From positions 195,266 through 259,265 of the forward strand of contig JBCBOS010000011.1 in assembly GCA_039821145.1 (NCBI GenBank): a stretch of DNA of 64,000 bases. Direction: 5' to 3'. The DNA comes from JBCCSZ01 sp039821145. GTDB lineage: Bacteria > Bacteroidota > Bacteroidia > Chitinophagales > Saprospiraceae. A program made the translations under genes and the position numbers. Shown piece after piece: positions 54,452-63,909 of the stretch; the first letter of the stretch is position 1, and every line of letters begins with the position of its first letter. The notes below the pieces were generated by a model. It had not been told where the DNA came from. It ran no database searches and saw only the letters and a program-made list of their open reading frames with translations.

Positions 54452-55033
54452 TCAGAGCTGTACGATCTGTAGGCCATCGATGGTTTGCTCAAACCAGCGG
54501 AGTGGTGCGGGATTTTTGTCGCCAGTACAAGTATCGCATTTGAAGAAGAGATAATACGTTTGTCTGTTGTTTTCCAGTCGATTCAGCAGATTGTCCAACC
54601 TCTTCTGACTGGCGTCGGCCTGTTTGTGAAGGTGGAGGAGTCGCCAGGAGTAGTAGGCCTCATCGTGGAGTTCGATGATGTCCAGCACACTGCTGTCCTC
54701 GGTGATCTTCTCCATGAAAGTGCGGGCCAGAATGCTGTGGTGGCGCGACCAATCCCTGGGTGTGCCCTTGTGTTCGAGGTATTTGAAGGTATCGTGCGCG
54801 TAGGCGATGAGTCTGAGTTGGGAGCGAATGTCCGGGGCGATGTCCAGTTTGTCGATGTTGTCGAGTACCTCGCGGATGTGAAAGACGACTTTTCCTTCGG
54901 GATGGCCATACCGAGGCGTCCCCCAGAGCAATCCCTGTCGGAAGGCAGGAATGCTGAGAAGTTGCTGTTCCGTCTCGGTTTCGGGGGCCAGCAGGGCTTC
55001 GATGTCGATGTTTTCCTCAAGGGTAAACTTCAT
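54452..55033 (-). CDS. HD-domain protein
   Basis: 193 residues from ATG 55033 (an ATG 36 bp further upstream is also in frame). It has the HD-superfamily pattern: YGHPEGKVVFHIREVL (first His), AYAHDTFKY (the HD pair) and SRHHSILARTF, then VLDIIELHDEAYYSW. Metal-dependent phosphohydrolase activity on a nucleotide is likely; the substrate is unknown. A late CDTC pair might bind metal. It stands alone between the sigma gene and degQ-like gene. Confidence 0.85.
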   Translation of the reverse strand: MKFTLEENIDIEALLAPETETEQQLLSIPAFRQGLLWGTPRYGHPEGKVVFHIREVLDNIDKLDIAPDIRSQLRLIAYAHDTFKYLEHKGTPRDWSRHHSILARTFMEKITEDSSVLDIIELHDEAYYSWRLLHLHKQADASQKRLDNLLNRLENNRQTYYLFFKCDTCTGDKNPAPLRWFEQTIDGLQIVQL

Positions 55034-55267
55034 ATTCCCTAACTTGTGGTGGAGTTTGCGGGTCGTCATTTGGTTTTATGTGCTTGTGGCTGCCTCCTGG
55101 CGGCAATTTGCTGCCAAGATACATTTTTTTTTGATCGCTGTTAATTTCGTGTTAAAGTCAAAACTTGCATTTGCCTAATGGCATTTTCAGGCGTTAAATT
55201 TAAACTTTGTCAACGCAGAATATCTTTAGAAAATTCCCTTTTGACAGTTTATAAATCTTTCAGACCT

Positions 55268-56422
55268 ATGAAAAATGCCATCTCATTGATTTTTGCTGGG
55301 GTAATTGGTGGACTGATTGCCCTGGGTGGCGTCTACTTTTTGATGCCGATTCCCACAGCTACCACAACAGATGCTCAATTTGCCAAAACGGTTGGCGATC
55401 AGGTAAATGTTAACCCTAAAACAAAGGCTGTGCCATATGATTTTACGGCTGCGGCGAAAAAGGCAATGCCTGCGGTGGTACACATCTCCTCTGTTGAAAG
55501 CAAAGATTTGGCCCAGCAGCGTCGCCAAAATCAAAACCAGAACAATCCATTCCGCAATTTCTTTGGAGAAGATTTTTTGGGTGGGAGTCCACAAAAGCGT
55601 GGGTCTGGCTCGGGAGTGATCATCTCTCAAGACGGATACATCGTGACAAACAACCATGTCGTGGAGTTTGCCGATCAGCTGGAAGTCACCTTGTATGACA
55701 ACCGCTCTTTTCTTGCGTCTGTCGTAGGCACCGATCCTCAAACAGACCTGGCAGTCCTGAAAATCGAAGCAGATCGACTTCCCTTGCTCGACTATGCCGA
55801 CTCAGATGCTGCCCAAGTGGGAGAATGGGTGCTGGCGGTGGGCAATCCCTTTGATCTGACGTCTACGGTAACGGCTGGCATCATCAGTGCCAAGGGGCGA
55901 AACATCAACATCATCAACAGCAACTCTGGCATCGAGGCTTTCATCCAGACCGATGCTGCTGTCAACCCTGGCAACAGTGGGGGCGCGCTGGTCGATGAGA
56001 AGGGTCGATTGCTGGGAATCAATACGGCCATCGCCACCCAGACGGGCAGCTACGCGGGCTATTCTTTTGCCATCCCCATCAACATGGCCAGCAAGATCAT
56101 TGACGACCTCATTCAGTACGGCGAATACAGAAGAGCATTCATCGGAATACAAATTTCTGACATGGATAGTGAACTGGCTGACGAATTAGGTGTTGATATT
56201 ACACAGGGAGTTTACGTCTCCAGCCTCGTAGAAGGAGGAGCCGCCGAATATGCAGGCGTTCTTCCAAAAGACATCATCACGGAAGTGGACGGTCGAAACA
56301 TCAAATCTGTTCCTGAATTGCAGGAATTCATCGGCCGGGCCAAAGTGGGAGAAACGATTACTTTGACGATTGTCCGCCGAGGAAAAACCCAGGAAATTCC
56401 TGTTGTTTTGAAAGAGGGATAG
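55268..56422 (+). CDS. DegQ/HtrA-type serine protease with one PDZ domain
   Basis: Envelope quality-control protease. 384 residues: an N-terminal membrane anchor or signal (about 5-27), the trypsin-like domain with His130 (TNNHVVEF), Asp160 (QTDLAVLKIE) and Ser237 (NPGNSGGAL), then one PDZ domain (about 290-384) ending in the RRGKTQEIPVVLKEG strand. E. coli DegP and DegQ have two PDZ domains; this has one, as DegS. The start was placed at the ATG before the hydrophobic segment. Confidence 0.94.
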   Translation: MKNAISLIFAGVIGGLIALGGVYFLMPIPTATTTDAQFAKTVGDQVNVNPKTKAVPYDFTAAAKKAMPAVVHISSVESKDLAQQRRQNQNQNNPFRNFFGEDFLGGSPQKRGSGSGVIISQDGYIVTNNHVVEFADQLEVTLYDNRSFLASVVGTDPQTDLAVLKIEADRLPLLDYADSDAAQVGEWVLAVGNPFDLTSTVTAGIISAKGRNINIINSNSGIEAFIQTDAAVNPGNSGGALVDEKGRLLGINTAIATQTGSYAGYSFAIPINMASKIIDDLIQYGEYRRAFIGIQISDMDSELADELGVDITQGVYVSSLVEGGAAEYAGVLPKDIITEVDGRNIKSVPELQEFIGRAKVGETITLTIVRRGKTQEIPVVLKEG

Positions 56423-56537
56423 AGCTGTGGTTTTAGGAAATTATTAACACTTTTTTTGCAACATTCAGTTGTGCTAAGAAGTTACAAGATATAGATAAAA
56501 GACTTGTTTAAAGTTGGTTTTTCGTTTTGTTTTGATG

Positions 56538-56572
56538 CGTCTGTCCCGCTTTAGCCGGGCAGACGTTTTTTT
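56538..56572 (+). terminator. Rho-independent terminator after the HtrA-type gene
   Basis: CGTCTG-T-CCCG pairs with CGGG-CAGACG around CTTTAGC-type loop, with one bulged T, followed by a run of seven T. A clear plus-strand intrinsic terminator. Confidence 0.85.
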
Positions 56573-56606
56573 GTGAATCCGCCCGTAATTTCCTACCTTT
56601 TTGTCG

Positions 56607-57335
56607 ATGAGTTTTTTCACCCACAATGCCATGGGAACAATGATTCGCATTTTCGACGATTTTGCCTCTCTTTTTTATCCACGCCTTTGTTTGGCTTGCC
56701 GCAAAAACCTGCCCTACAATCAGGAGTGCATTTGTGTCCATTGCCAATACCACCTTCCCAAAACTCACTTCCACCTCGACAAAGAAAATCCATTTACCGA
56801 ACGATTTTGGGGGCGTCTGCCCCTCGTGGCAGGTGCTGCCTTGTATCACTTCAGCAAAGGTGGGCGCACACAGGCTTTGATCCACCAACTTAAGTACCAA
56901 CACAAAACGCAAATCGGACTGAAACTCGGTCGTTTGTACGGCCAGCAATTGGTGCAGCAGCCGTCTTTTCAATCGGTCGATCTCATCCTGCCCGTTCCAC
57001 TGCACCCTCGAAAAAAACGATTGCGGGGCTACAACCAAAGCGACTTTTTTGCCCAGGGACTGTCCGACGGCATGCAACGTCCTTGGATGAATCACGCGCT
57101 GGTCCGGACAGAGGATACCAGCAGCCAAACCCGCAAATCGAGAATGGATCGCTTCCGAAATGTCGAGAATGCCTTTGCCATTCCAGATCCCAATCAACTA
57201 AAAAATCGACACATTTTATTGGTAGACGATGTGCTGACCACAGGGGCCACCCTAGAGGCCTGTGCCCAAACCATTTTGAAAGTGGAGGGGACTCGTGTGA
57301 GCATGGCAACAATGGCCATCGCCAGTGAGGTGTAG
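56607..57335 (+). CDS. ComF-family phosphoribosyltransferase-like protein
   Basis: 242 residues. An N-terminal zinc-finger-like part has the Cys pairs CLACRK and CVHC, then a short linker and the type I phosphoribosyltransferase domain with PVPLHPRKKRLRGYNQS and the PRPP loop LLVDDVLTTGATL. ComF is needed for DNA uptake in competent bacteria. ATG at 56607 was chosen; a TTG 6 bp upstream and an ATG at 56631 are alternatives. It converges with mnmG. Confidence 0.93.
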   Translation: MSFFTHNAMGTMIRIFDDFASLFYPRLCLACRKNLPYNQECICVHCQYHLPKTHFHLDKENPFTERFWGRLPLVAGAALYHFSKGGRTQALIHQLKYQHKTQIGLKLGRLYGQQLVQQPSFQSVDLILPVPLHPRKKRLRGYNQSDFFAQGLSDGMQRPWMNHALVRTEDTSSQTRKSRMDRFRNVENAFAIPDPNQLKNRHILLVDDVLTTGATLEACAQTILKVEGTRVSMATMAIASEV

Positions 57336-57338
57336 AAA

Positions 57339-59204
57339 TTACCGCCCCATGTGTACGAGCAAGACAGAGATGTCCGATGGTGAAACCCCGCTGATTCGGC
57401 TGGCCTGGCCAATGGTGCGCGGGCGAAGCTGATTGAGCTTTTCGCGTGCTTCGGCTGACAGCGCTTGCAGCTGGTGATAGTCAAAATTGTCTCTGAGCCG
57501 CACTGCTTCGAGGCGATTCATTTTGTCGACCATCTCTTGTTCGCGGCGAATGTAGCCTTCGTACTTCATGTTGATGGCTGCCAAGCTCACAGATTCAGCA
57601 TCGTAGTCGTTCAAAAAGCCGTCTAGCTGCTGCAATCTGCTGCGAAGGTCTCCGATCTCGATGCCAGGGCGGATCAGGATGCCGTGTACTTTGACCTTTT
57701 GCTTGATGGGGGCCGAGCCTTTTTCCTCCAGCAGGGGATTGATGTCCTCGGGAGCGACGCTCAGTTTTCGCAGGTATTTTTCGATGTCTTTGCTCGCCTG
57801 ATTTTTGGCCTCTACTCGATCCATGCGTTCGTCCATCTTTTGCATGCCCATTTTGTGGGCAATGGGGGAGAGTCTGAGGTCGGCATTGTCCTGTCGGAGG
57901 AGGATGCGGTATTCGGCTCGGGAGGTGAACATTCGGTACGGTTCTTTGGTCCCTTTGTTGACAAGGTCATCGATCAGCACCCCGATGTAGGCTTCGGAGC
58001 GTTTGAGGATGAGTGGTTCTTCTTCTTGAATGGATCTGTGGGCATTGATGCCCGCCATGAGCCCCTGGCAGGCTGCCTCTTCGTAGCCTGTGGTCCCGTT
58101 GATTTGGCCTGCAAAGAAGAGGTTTTTGACCAAGCGGGTTTCCAAGGAGCTGTTCAACTGGGTAGGGGGAAAGAAGTCGTATTCTATGGCGTAGCCAGGG
58201 CGGAACATTTTGGCATTTTCAAAGCCGGGAATCTTCCGCATGGCCTTGTATTGCACATCCTCTGGAAGAGAGGAGGAAAAGCCATTGACATAAATTTCTA
58301 CTGTATTCCAACCTTCGGGTTCGACAAATAACTGGTGGCGATCTTTGTCGGCAAAGCGATCTATTTTGTCTTCTATGCTGGGGCAGTAGCGCGGTCCAAG
58401 CCCACGGATGCGGCCGTTGAACATGGGGGAGCGGTCAAAACCCGTTTTGAGAAGATCGTGGACCTCCTGGTTGGTATAGGCAATGTGGCAGGGCAGCTGT
58501 TTTTTGAGTTGGGGGGTTTGGGTGTAGGAAAACTTGCTGGGAGCCTCGTCGCCAGGCTGCAATTCCATTTGCGACCAGTCCAGGCTTCTGCCATCGATGC
58601 GGGGAGGCGTGCCTGTCTTCATTCGACCCGACTCAAATCCGAGACTGGTCAACTGTTCTGTGATGCCCTTGGCGGCCCGCTCTCCGGCTCGCCCTCCTCC
58701 AAACTGCTTTTCTCCGATGTGGATGAGGCCGTTGAGGAAGGTCCCATTGGTGAGGACCACCGTTTTGCTTTCGATTTCCAAGCCCATGCCTGTGCGCACT
58801 CCTTTGACCCGGCCATCCTTGACGATGATTCCCATGACCATTTCCTGCCAAAAGTCGATGTTTTCATGTGCCTCCAGCAGTTGCCGCCAATGGTTGGCAA
58901 ATAGCATGCGGTCGCTTTGCGCGCGTGGACTCCACATGGCAGGGCCTTTGGAGCGGTTGAGCATGCGAAATTGTACCATCGTGTGATCTGTGACAATGCC
59001 GGAATACCCACCCAGCGCATCAATCTCACGGACGATTTGCCCCTTTGCGACCCCACCCATGGCTGGATTGCAGGACATCTGGGCGATCGTTTGCATATTC
59101 ATGGTGGCCAACAAAACCTTGGACCCCATATTGGCAGCCGCTACTGCTGCCTCACATCCGGCGTGGCCGGCACCTACTACAATGACATCGTAAATTGGAA
59201 ACAT
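57339..59204 (-). CDS. mnmG: tRNA uridine-5-carboxymethylaminomethyl modification enzyme MnmG (GidA)
   Basis: With MnmE it modifies U34 of tRNAs reading codons ending in A or G. 621 residues: FAD-binding VVGAGHAGCEAA at the start, CNPAMGGVAKGQ, RTGTPPRIDGRSLD, PRYCPSIEDKI, FFAGQINGTTGYEEAACQGL, and the C-terminal helical domain ending VSPSDISVLLVHMGR. Length is normal. Its promoter abuts the start codon. Confidence 0.97.
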   Translation of the reverse strand: MFPIYDVIVVGAGHAGCEAAVAAANMGSKVLLATMNMQTIAQMSCNPAMGGVAKGQIVREIDALGGYSGIVTDHTMVQFRMLNRSKGPAMWSPRAQSDRMLFANHWRQLLEAHENIDFWQEMVMGIIVKDGRVKGVRTGMGLEIESKTVVLTNGTFLNGLIHIGEKQFGGGRAGERAAKGITEQLTSLGFESGRMKTGTPPRIDGRSLDWSQMELQPGDEAPSKFSYTQTPQLKKQLPCHIAYTNQEVHDLLKTGFDRSPMFNGRIRGLGPRYCPSIEDKIDRFADKDRHQLFVEPEGWNTVEIYVNGFSSSLPEDVQYKAMRKIPGFENAKMFRPGYAIEYDFFPPTQLNSSLETRLVKNLFFAGQINGTTGYEEAACQGLMAGINAHRSIQEEEPLILKRSEAYIGVLIDDLVNKGTKEPYRMFTSRAEYRILLRQDNADLRLSPIAHKMGMQKMDERMDRVEAKNQASKDIEKYLRKLSVAPEDINPLLEEKGSAPIKQKVKVHGILIRPGIEIGDLRSRLQQLDGFLNDYDAESVSLAAINMKYEGYIRREQEMVDKMNRLEAVRLRDNFDYHQLQALSAEAREKLNQLRPRTIGQASRISGVSPSDISVLLVHMGR

Positions 59205-59531
59205 GCTGCAAAATTAAAGTACTTTGTCTAACAAACAAAGTGGCAATTGGGTTTCATCGTCTTCTGATGGGGATTCAACGACAATTTGTCTTCTTTCATC
59301 GATTTTGCAAAGAGTGCGTAGGGGGGACCTCCTCATTTTGCGTCAATAAAGCGAACAACAATTCAAAATAAAATCACAGGATGAATGTTTGCATTCGTCC
59401 GACAGTCGCTGAACGTCTGCAGGGCAATCAGCTGTCCCGGCCGTGCTGGCCGAACGGAGATTCCTGCCCAATTGTGGACATCATGCGATGAGTATGGATT
59501 GAAACAGATTCTTTGCAAAAAACCATTTTAC
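59205..59531. other. Intergenic region between mnmG and the TonB receptor
   Basis: 327 bp holding the mnmG promoter (minus strand) and the plus-strand leader of the TonB receptor. A hairpin at 59379-59400 (GGATGAATG/CATTCGTCC, one mismatch) and a CGGCC/GGCCG inverted repeat near 59439-59453 lie in the leader. I could not match it to a known riboswitch. Confidence 0.5.
59209..59239 (-). promoter_or_regulatory. Consensus promoter of mnmG, predicted leaderless
   Basis: Minus strand: TTTG at 59239-59236, a 19-bp spacer, TAATTTTG at 59216-59209. Both boxes match the Bacteroidota consensus. The start codon begins at 59204, only 4 bp after the -7 box, so the transcript should start at or within a few bases of the ATG. 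Confidence 0.72.
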
Positions 59532-61877
59532 ATGAAAGATCAACTTTTGACGCATTGCTTGCTGATGTTGCTCTTCTGCGGCCTGACAAGCTCATTGACT
59601 GCACAGGAAGAGACCTACACGCTCAGCGGCTACATTCGAGATGCCAGCACGGGCGAAGCCCTCATCAGTGCGACGGTCTATGTCCCATCGCTTGAGTTGG
59701 GGACCACGAGCAATCTCTATGGATTTTATTCTCTCACCGTTCCAAAAGGGACCCACCGTTTTGTCTTTGCCTATCTCGGCTATCAAGACCAAGCCATGGA
59801 GCTGGAAATGGGGCAGAGCATCACCAAGGACATCGAATTGGGGTCGGCTTCCATACAAATGGAAGAGGTCGTGGTCAAGGCCGAAAAGGAAGACCAACAC
59901 ATTGAAGAAGTTGGGATGAGTCAGGTGACGCTCAACATCCAGTCGATCAAGAAAATGCCTGCTTTGCTGGGGGAGGTGGACGTGATCAAGGCCATCCAGT
60001 TGTTGCCGGGCGTGCAAACAGTGGGGGAGGGGACTTCTGGCTTTTACGTACGAGGTGGCAATGTGGACCAAAACCTGGTCTTGCTGGATGAGGCACCTGT
60101 GTACAATGTCTCCCACCTTTTGGGCTTTTTCTCCGTCTTCAACCCGGATGCTGTCAAGGACATGAAATTGTACAAAGGCGGCATTCCCTCTCAGTACGGC
60201 GGGCGCTTGTCCTCTGTGGTCGACATCCGCATGAAGGAGGGCAATGCCAAGCGTTTCAGTGGTTCGGCGGGCATTGGGAGCATTTCCAGTCGACTCAATT
60301 TGGAGGCACCCATTGCCAAGGAAAAAGGGTCGTTTATGGTGGCGGGCCGTCGCACCTATGTTGACATGTTTTTGAAGCTCAGCAGCGATACCAGTCTCAA
60401 TCGGAGCAAGCTGTTTTTCTACGACCTCAACAGCAAGGTCAACTTCAAGCTCAACGACAAAAACCGCATTTACTTGTCGGGCTATTTTGGGCGAGATGTG
60501 TTTGATCAATCGGAGGAGTTTCGCATTGATTGGGGCAATCGGACGGGGACGCTTCGCTGGAACCACGTCTTCCATCCCAAGCTGTTTTCCAATTTGACCT
60601 ACTACTACAGTGAGTTTGATTACTTCTTGGGAGAACCTACTGGAGTAGATGCTTTTGAGTGGAAATCTGAGTTGAAAGACCACGGATTCAAATTGGACTT
60701 TACAGCTTTTGCCAGTCCGGAAAACACCCTGCGTTTTGGGGTGCAATCCATCTTTCACATCATCCAGCCCGGCTTTGCCCGCGGTTTGGGAGAGGAAACG
60801 ATTTTCAACGAATTGCGATTGGACAGGCAGCGGAGTTTGGAAAATGCCATTTACATCAGCAACGAGCAATCCATCGGAGACCGACTCAAGCTCAATTATG
60901 GCCTGCGCTTTTCGAGCTTTCACAACATCGGAACCCAAACGGTTTGGAATTTTGATGAAGAATTTGAAGCCGTTGACAGCAGCTTTCACGGAGGAGGAGA
61001 GATTTACAATTCCTACTATTCATTCGAACCGCGCCTGGGGATTCGCTACAAACTCGACGACAAAAGCTCTGTCAAGCTGAGTTACAACCGCATGGCGCAA
61101 TACATTCATTTGGCATCCAATACAACAGCCTCTTCTCCTTTGGATATTTGGTTTCCGAGCGGTCCCAACATCAAACCGCAAATGGCCGACCAGATTGCCG
61201 GAGGGTACTTCCGCAACTTCTTGGACAATGGCTTGGAAGCATCGGTGGAGTTGTATTACAAGACCTTTACCAATGCCATTGACTTTCGGGACCACGCAGA
61301 GTTGTTGCTCAATGAAAAGTTGGAAGGGGAGTTGCGCTTTGGCGAGGCCCGGGCGTATGGCATGGAGTTGTTGTTGAAAAAGACCAAGGGGAACCTGACC
61401 GGTTGGATTGGCTATACCTTGTCGCGTACGGAGAAAAAAATTGACCAGATCAACCAAAACCAATGGTATGCTGCCAAGTTTGACAAAACCCATGACGTTT
61501 CGGTGGTCTTGTCGTACGATTGGCGGCCGAGGATCAATTTCTCTGCCAACTGGGTGTACTCTACCGGAGGGGCCGTCACTTTCCCAACAGGAAGATACGA
61601 GGTGTTGGGAACCATCGTTCCGGTCTATTCCGAGCGCAACGGCGAGCGCTTGCCCTCCTACCACCGACTCGACATTGCCGCTACGATCAAAGGGCGAAAG
61701 AAATGGTTTGGAGCCATCGAAAACGAATGGCTGATCAGTGTCTACAATGTGTACAATCGCAAAAATCCCTACAGCATCAACTTTCGGCAAGAGGCAGACA
61801 ATCCCAGTGTGACCTATGCCGAGAAAACCTATCTGTTTGGTGCCCTTCCTTCCGTAACCTTAAATCTCAAATTCTAA
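59532..61877 (+). CDS. TonB-dependent receptor with carboxypeptidase-like regulatory domain
   Basis: Outer-membrane active transporter. 781 residues: a signal peptide (cleavage after LTAQ), a CarboxypepD_reg-like Ig domain (about 27-105, TLSGYIRDASTGEALISATV), a plug domain (about 110-240, GFYVRGGNVDQNLVLLDEAPV) and the barrel ending in LNLKF. Its stop codon overlaps the ATG of the DUF4249 lipoprotein gene (TAATG), a pairing usual in Bacteroidota. The ligand is unknown. The long open extension upstream of the ATG is not signal-like. Confidence 0.94.
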   Translation: MKDQLLTHCLLMLLFCGLTSSLTAQEETYTLSGYIRDASTGEALISATVYVPSLELGTTSNLYGFYSLTVPKGTHRFVFAYLGYQDQAMELEMGQSITKDIELGSASIQMEEVVVKAEKEDQHIEEVGMSQVTLNIQSIKKMPALLGEVDVIKAIQLLPGVQTVGEGTSGFYVRGGNVDQNLVLLDEAPVYNVSHLLGFFSVFNPDAVKDMKLYKGGIPSQYGGRLSSVVDIRMKEGNAKRFSGSAGIGSISSRLNLEAPIAKEKGSFMVAGRRTYVDMFLKLSSDTSLNRSKLFFYDLNSKVNFKLNDKNRIYLSGYFGRDVFDQSEEFRIDWGNRTGTLRWNHVFHPKLFSNLTYYYSEFDYFLGEPTGVDAFEWKSELKDHGFKLDFTAFASPENTLRFGVQSIFHIIQPGFARGLGEETIFNELRLDRQRSLENAIYISNEQSIGDRLKLNYGLRFSSFHNIGTQTVWNFDEEFEAVDSSFHGGGEIYNSYYSFEPRLGIRYKLDDKSSVKLSYNRMAQYIHLASNTTASSPLDIWFPSGPNIKPQMADQIAGGYFRNFLDNGLEASVELYYKTFTNAIDFRDHAELLLNEKLEGELRFGEARAYGMELLLKKTKGNLTGWIGYTLSRTEKKIDQINQNQWYAAKFDKTHDVSVVLSYDWRPRINFSANWVYSTGGAVTFPTGRYEVLGTIVPVYSERNGERLPSYHRLDIAATIKGRKKWFGAIENEWLISVYNVYNRKNPYSINFRQEADNPSVTYAEKTYLFGALPSVTLNLKF

Positions 61878-62674
61878 TGAAAAAGATCTTGTATTTGTTG
61901 CCGCTTTTGGCCCTGTTGGCCTGCACAGAAAGAATCGATTTGGAACTCAATGAGGGGGACAACCAAAAACTGGTGGTCGATGCTTGGATCACGGATCAGC
62001 CCAAGGAGCAATTTGTCCGACTGACATTGACGACGAGTTACTACTACAACCAAGCTGCTCCTCCAGCCAGCGAGGCCAGTGTGCAATTGTCGGACGAGGA
62101 AACTACTTACATCCTCACAGAACGCGAAAAAGGATACTACTACTTGCCTGGAGATTTCCGAACCAAGATCGGTCAGTTGTACACTTTGGACATTTCTTAT
62201 GGAGGGAAATCTTACACGGCGACTTCCTTGCTCCGCCCAATTTCTCCCATTGATTCGGTTGGCTATTATTTGGATGATCCGGAGGAAAACCTGTATGCCA
62301 TTACGCTATACGCACAGGAGCCTGCGGGTGAGGGAGACAATTATTTTTTCAAAAACTACAAGCGAGGAACAACGACTGCCGATACGCTCCGCAATGCAGA
62401 AATTGCCAATGACGAAGTGGTTGACGGAAACTACATTGGAGGGGCCGACATTGGGTACGAGACCTATGCAGTTGGCGATACGGTAGACGTAGAGATGTAC
62501 TCCATCCAGCGAGAGGCCTTCGATTATTTTTTGGCCATTTTGTTGGAAACCGAATTCCGTGGTGGTCCCTTCGATACCCCTCCTGCCAATGTGCCAACCA
62601 ACATCTCTGGTGATGCCAAAGGGTTTTTCATCATGTCGGCCGTTTCATCGGATTGGTTGGTCATTGAGGAGTAA
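61877..62674 (+). CDS. DUF4249 lipoprotein, partner of the TonB receptor
   Basis: 265 residues with a lipoprotein signal (lipobox LLAC, Cys15), then the DUF4249 beta-rich domain: DLELNEGDNQKLVVDAWITD, LSDEETTYILTE, and the C-terminal NVPTNISGDAKGFF. DUF4249 lipoproteins accompany TonB receptors and are thought to help bind the substrate at the cell surface. The start overlaps the receptor stop by one base. The 3' end overlaps the converging Lgt-like gene by 14 bp. Confidence 0.92.
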   Translation: MKKILYLLPLLALLACTERIDLELNEGDNQKLVVDAWITDQPKEQFVRLTLTTSYYYNQAAPPASEASVQLSDEETTYILTEREKGYYYLPGDFRTKIGQLYTLDISYGGKSYTATSLLRPISPIDSVGYYLDDPEENLYAITLYAQEPAGEGDNYFFKNYKRGTTTADTLRNAEIANDEVVDGNYIGGADIGYETYAVGDTVDVEMYSIQREAFDYFLAILLETEFRGGPFDTPPANVPTNISGDAKGFFIMSAVSSDWLVIEE

Positions 62675-63833
62675 TGGCCGTGCTCAATTGGTGGTGGCGC
62701 TTTCTCATCAAAAACAACAAGAAGGTGATGCTGATGCATACCAAAGAGGCGCCGACGATCTGTGCTTGGGAAAAGTAAAAGCCCATGACATTGTATAAGT
62801 CGCTGTCTCTGATGAAGCCCATCAGGAAGCGGGTCAACCCATTTTGGAGCAGGAAGAGTGAAAAAACAATGCCCGGTGTTTTGATCTTATTCCTGTTGAA
62901 CCAGATGACGAGTCCAAAGGCCAAGCTGATGCACATTTCGTAAAAAGAAGTTGGATAAACGGGGGTGGAAAGTTGCATGCAATATTCCCCCACACAATCC
63001 TTGATGTGTACGCCTTCCTGCTGAATGTTGTGTGCGTATTTGGTGGACCAAGTCCAATCCGGCAAGAACCAAAAGGAAGGTTTTGGATTGAGGTTGGCAA
63101 TGCCCCAGCAGCCATCACCCACGAGGTGACAACCCAATCTGCCCAGTGCGTATCCGAAGAAACCTCCCAAAGAGGCGATGTCCAGTACGTGGACAATGGG
63201 GACTTTGTATTTGCGACAGAAGAGGTAGATGCCTGTGAATCCACCGATGATCCCGCCATAAAAAGCGGTTCCGGTATTGTTGAATGTCTCTACAGGTGCC
63301 TCCAGAAATTCCCCAAAGTGCTCAACCAAGACGATCACCTTTTGGCCAATGAGCGCCAGGATACAGGCGACGACCAACAATTCTGGAACCCGGCGATAGG
63401 GGTGAATGGTTTGGTATTGTTTTTCCGAACTGACCTCCTGCTGTTTCTGTCCAAAGGTCCGCCACTGAAAGTAGCCACTGATGCCCGCCAGCAGCAAACC
63501 ACCCCAGAGCGCCCCCTGTGGTGAGGTCCAAGTGGCAAGAGAAAAAATGGCCCCTGAGAAAAGGACGTATATGCCTTTGTACCCAATCAAAAAAGCGAGG
63601 GCAAGTTCCAATAGGGAAGAGAACAGCCGATAGGGCTTGGCAGCTTTTTGTTCGACCTTTAGCACCTGAACAACACCAAGTTGCTCCAGTGATTTGAGTC
63701 TGTTTCTGGCGAGGACAAAAAGCAGTACGAAGGCCATGAATAAAAGAGGACCATAAATTTTGATGTGGCTGTAGGGAGGGCCTACTTCCGTTCCAAAAAG
63801 ATCGTTGAGCAAATAAGATAAATCTGGATACAC
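62661..63833 (-). CDS. Lgt-like prolipoprotein diacylglyceryl transferase, divergent, GTG start
   Basis: 390 residues with seven or so transmembrane helices. It belongs to the Lgt superfamily: YGGIIGGFTGIYLF, the GRLGCHLVGDGCWG segment and the late TRFLMGFIRD-SD. Canonical Lgt has HGGL and GRxGNFxNxE, so His and Asn positions differ here, and a large soluble insert (about 115-150) is present. It may be a divergent paralogue. The start is GTG; an in-frame stop lies 18 bp upstream and no ATG precedes the first helix. Confidence 0.85.
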   Translation of the reverse strand: MYPDLSYLLNDLFGTEVGPPYSHIKIYGPLLFMAFVLLFVLARNRLKSLEQLGVVQVLKVEQKAAKPYRLFSSLLELALAFLIGYKGIYVLFSGAIFSLATWTSPQGALWGGLLLAGISGYFQWRTFGQKQQEVSSEKQYQTIHPYRRVPELLVVACILALIGQKVIVLVEHFGEFLEAPVETFNNTGTAFYGGIIGGFTGIYLFCRKYKVPIVHVLDIASLGGFFGYALGRLGCHLVGDGCWGIANLNPKPSFWFLPDWTWSTKYAHNIQQEGVHIKDCVGEYCMQLSTPVYPTSFYEMCISLAFGLVIWFNRNKIKTPGIVFSLFLLQNGLTRFLMGFIRDSDLYNVMGFYFSQAQIVGASLVCISITFLLFLMRKRHHQLSTAITPQ

Positions 63834-63909
63834 GTTTTTTGGTTTAGGTCATGTTGACGGAATTGTCTTCGAGCTTGTCAGTGGTTTTTCGATCATCAAA
63901 TTGGGACAA

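Noticed and set aside
59385..59531. 49-codon open extension before the TonB receptor
   Set aside because: It is not signal-like, contains inverted repeats, and the ATG at 59532 opens a normal signal peptide.
61520..61876. Long open frame preceding the DUF4249 lipoprotein
   Set aside because: It runs inside the TonB receptor gene in another frame; the lipobox-bearing start at 61877 is the real one.
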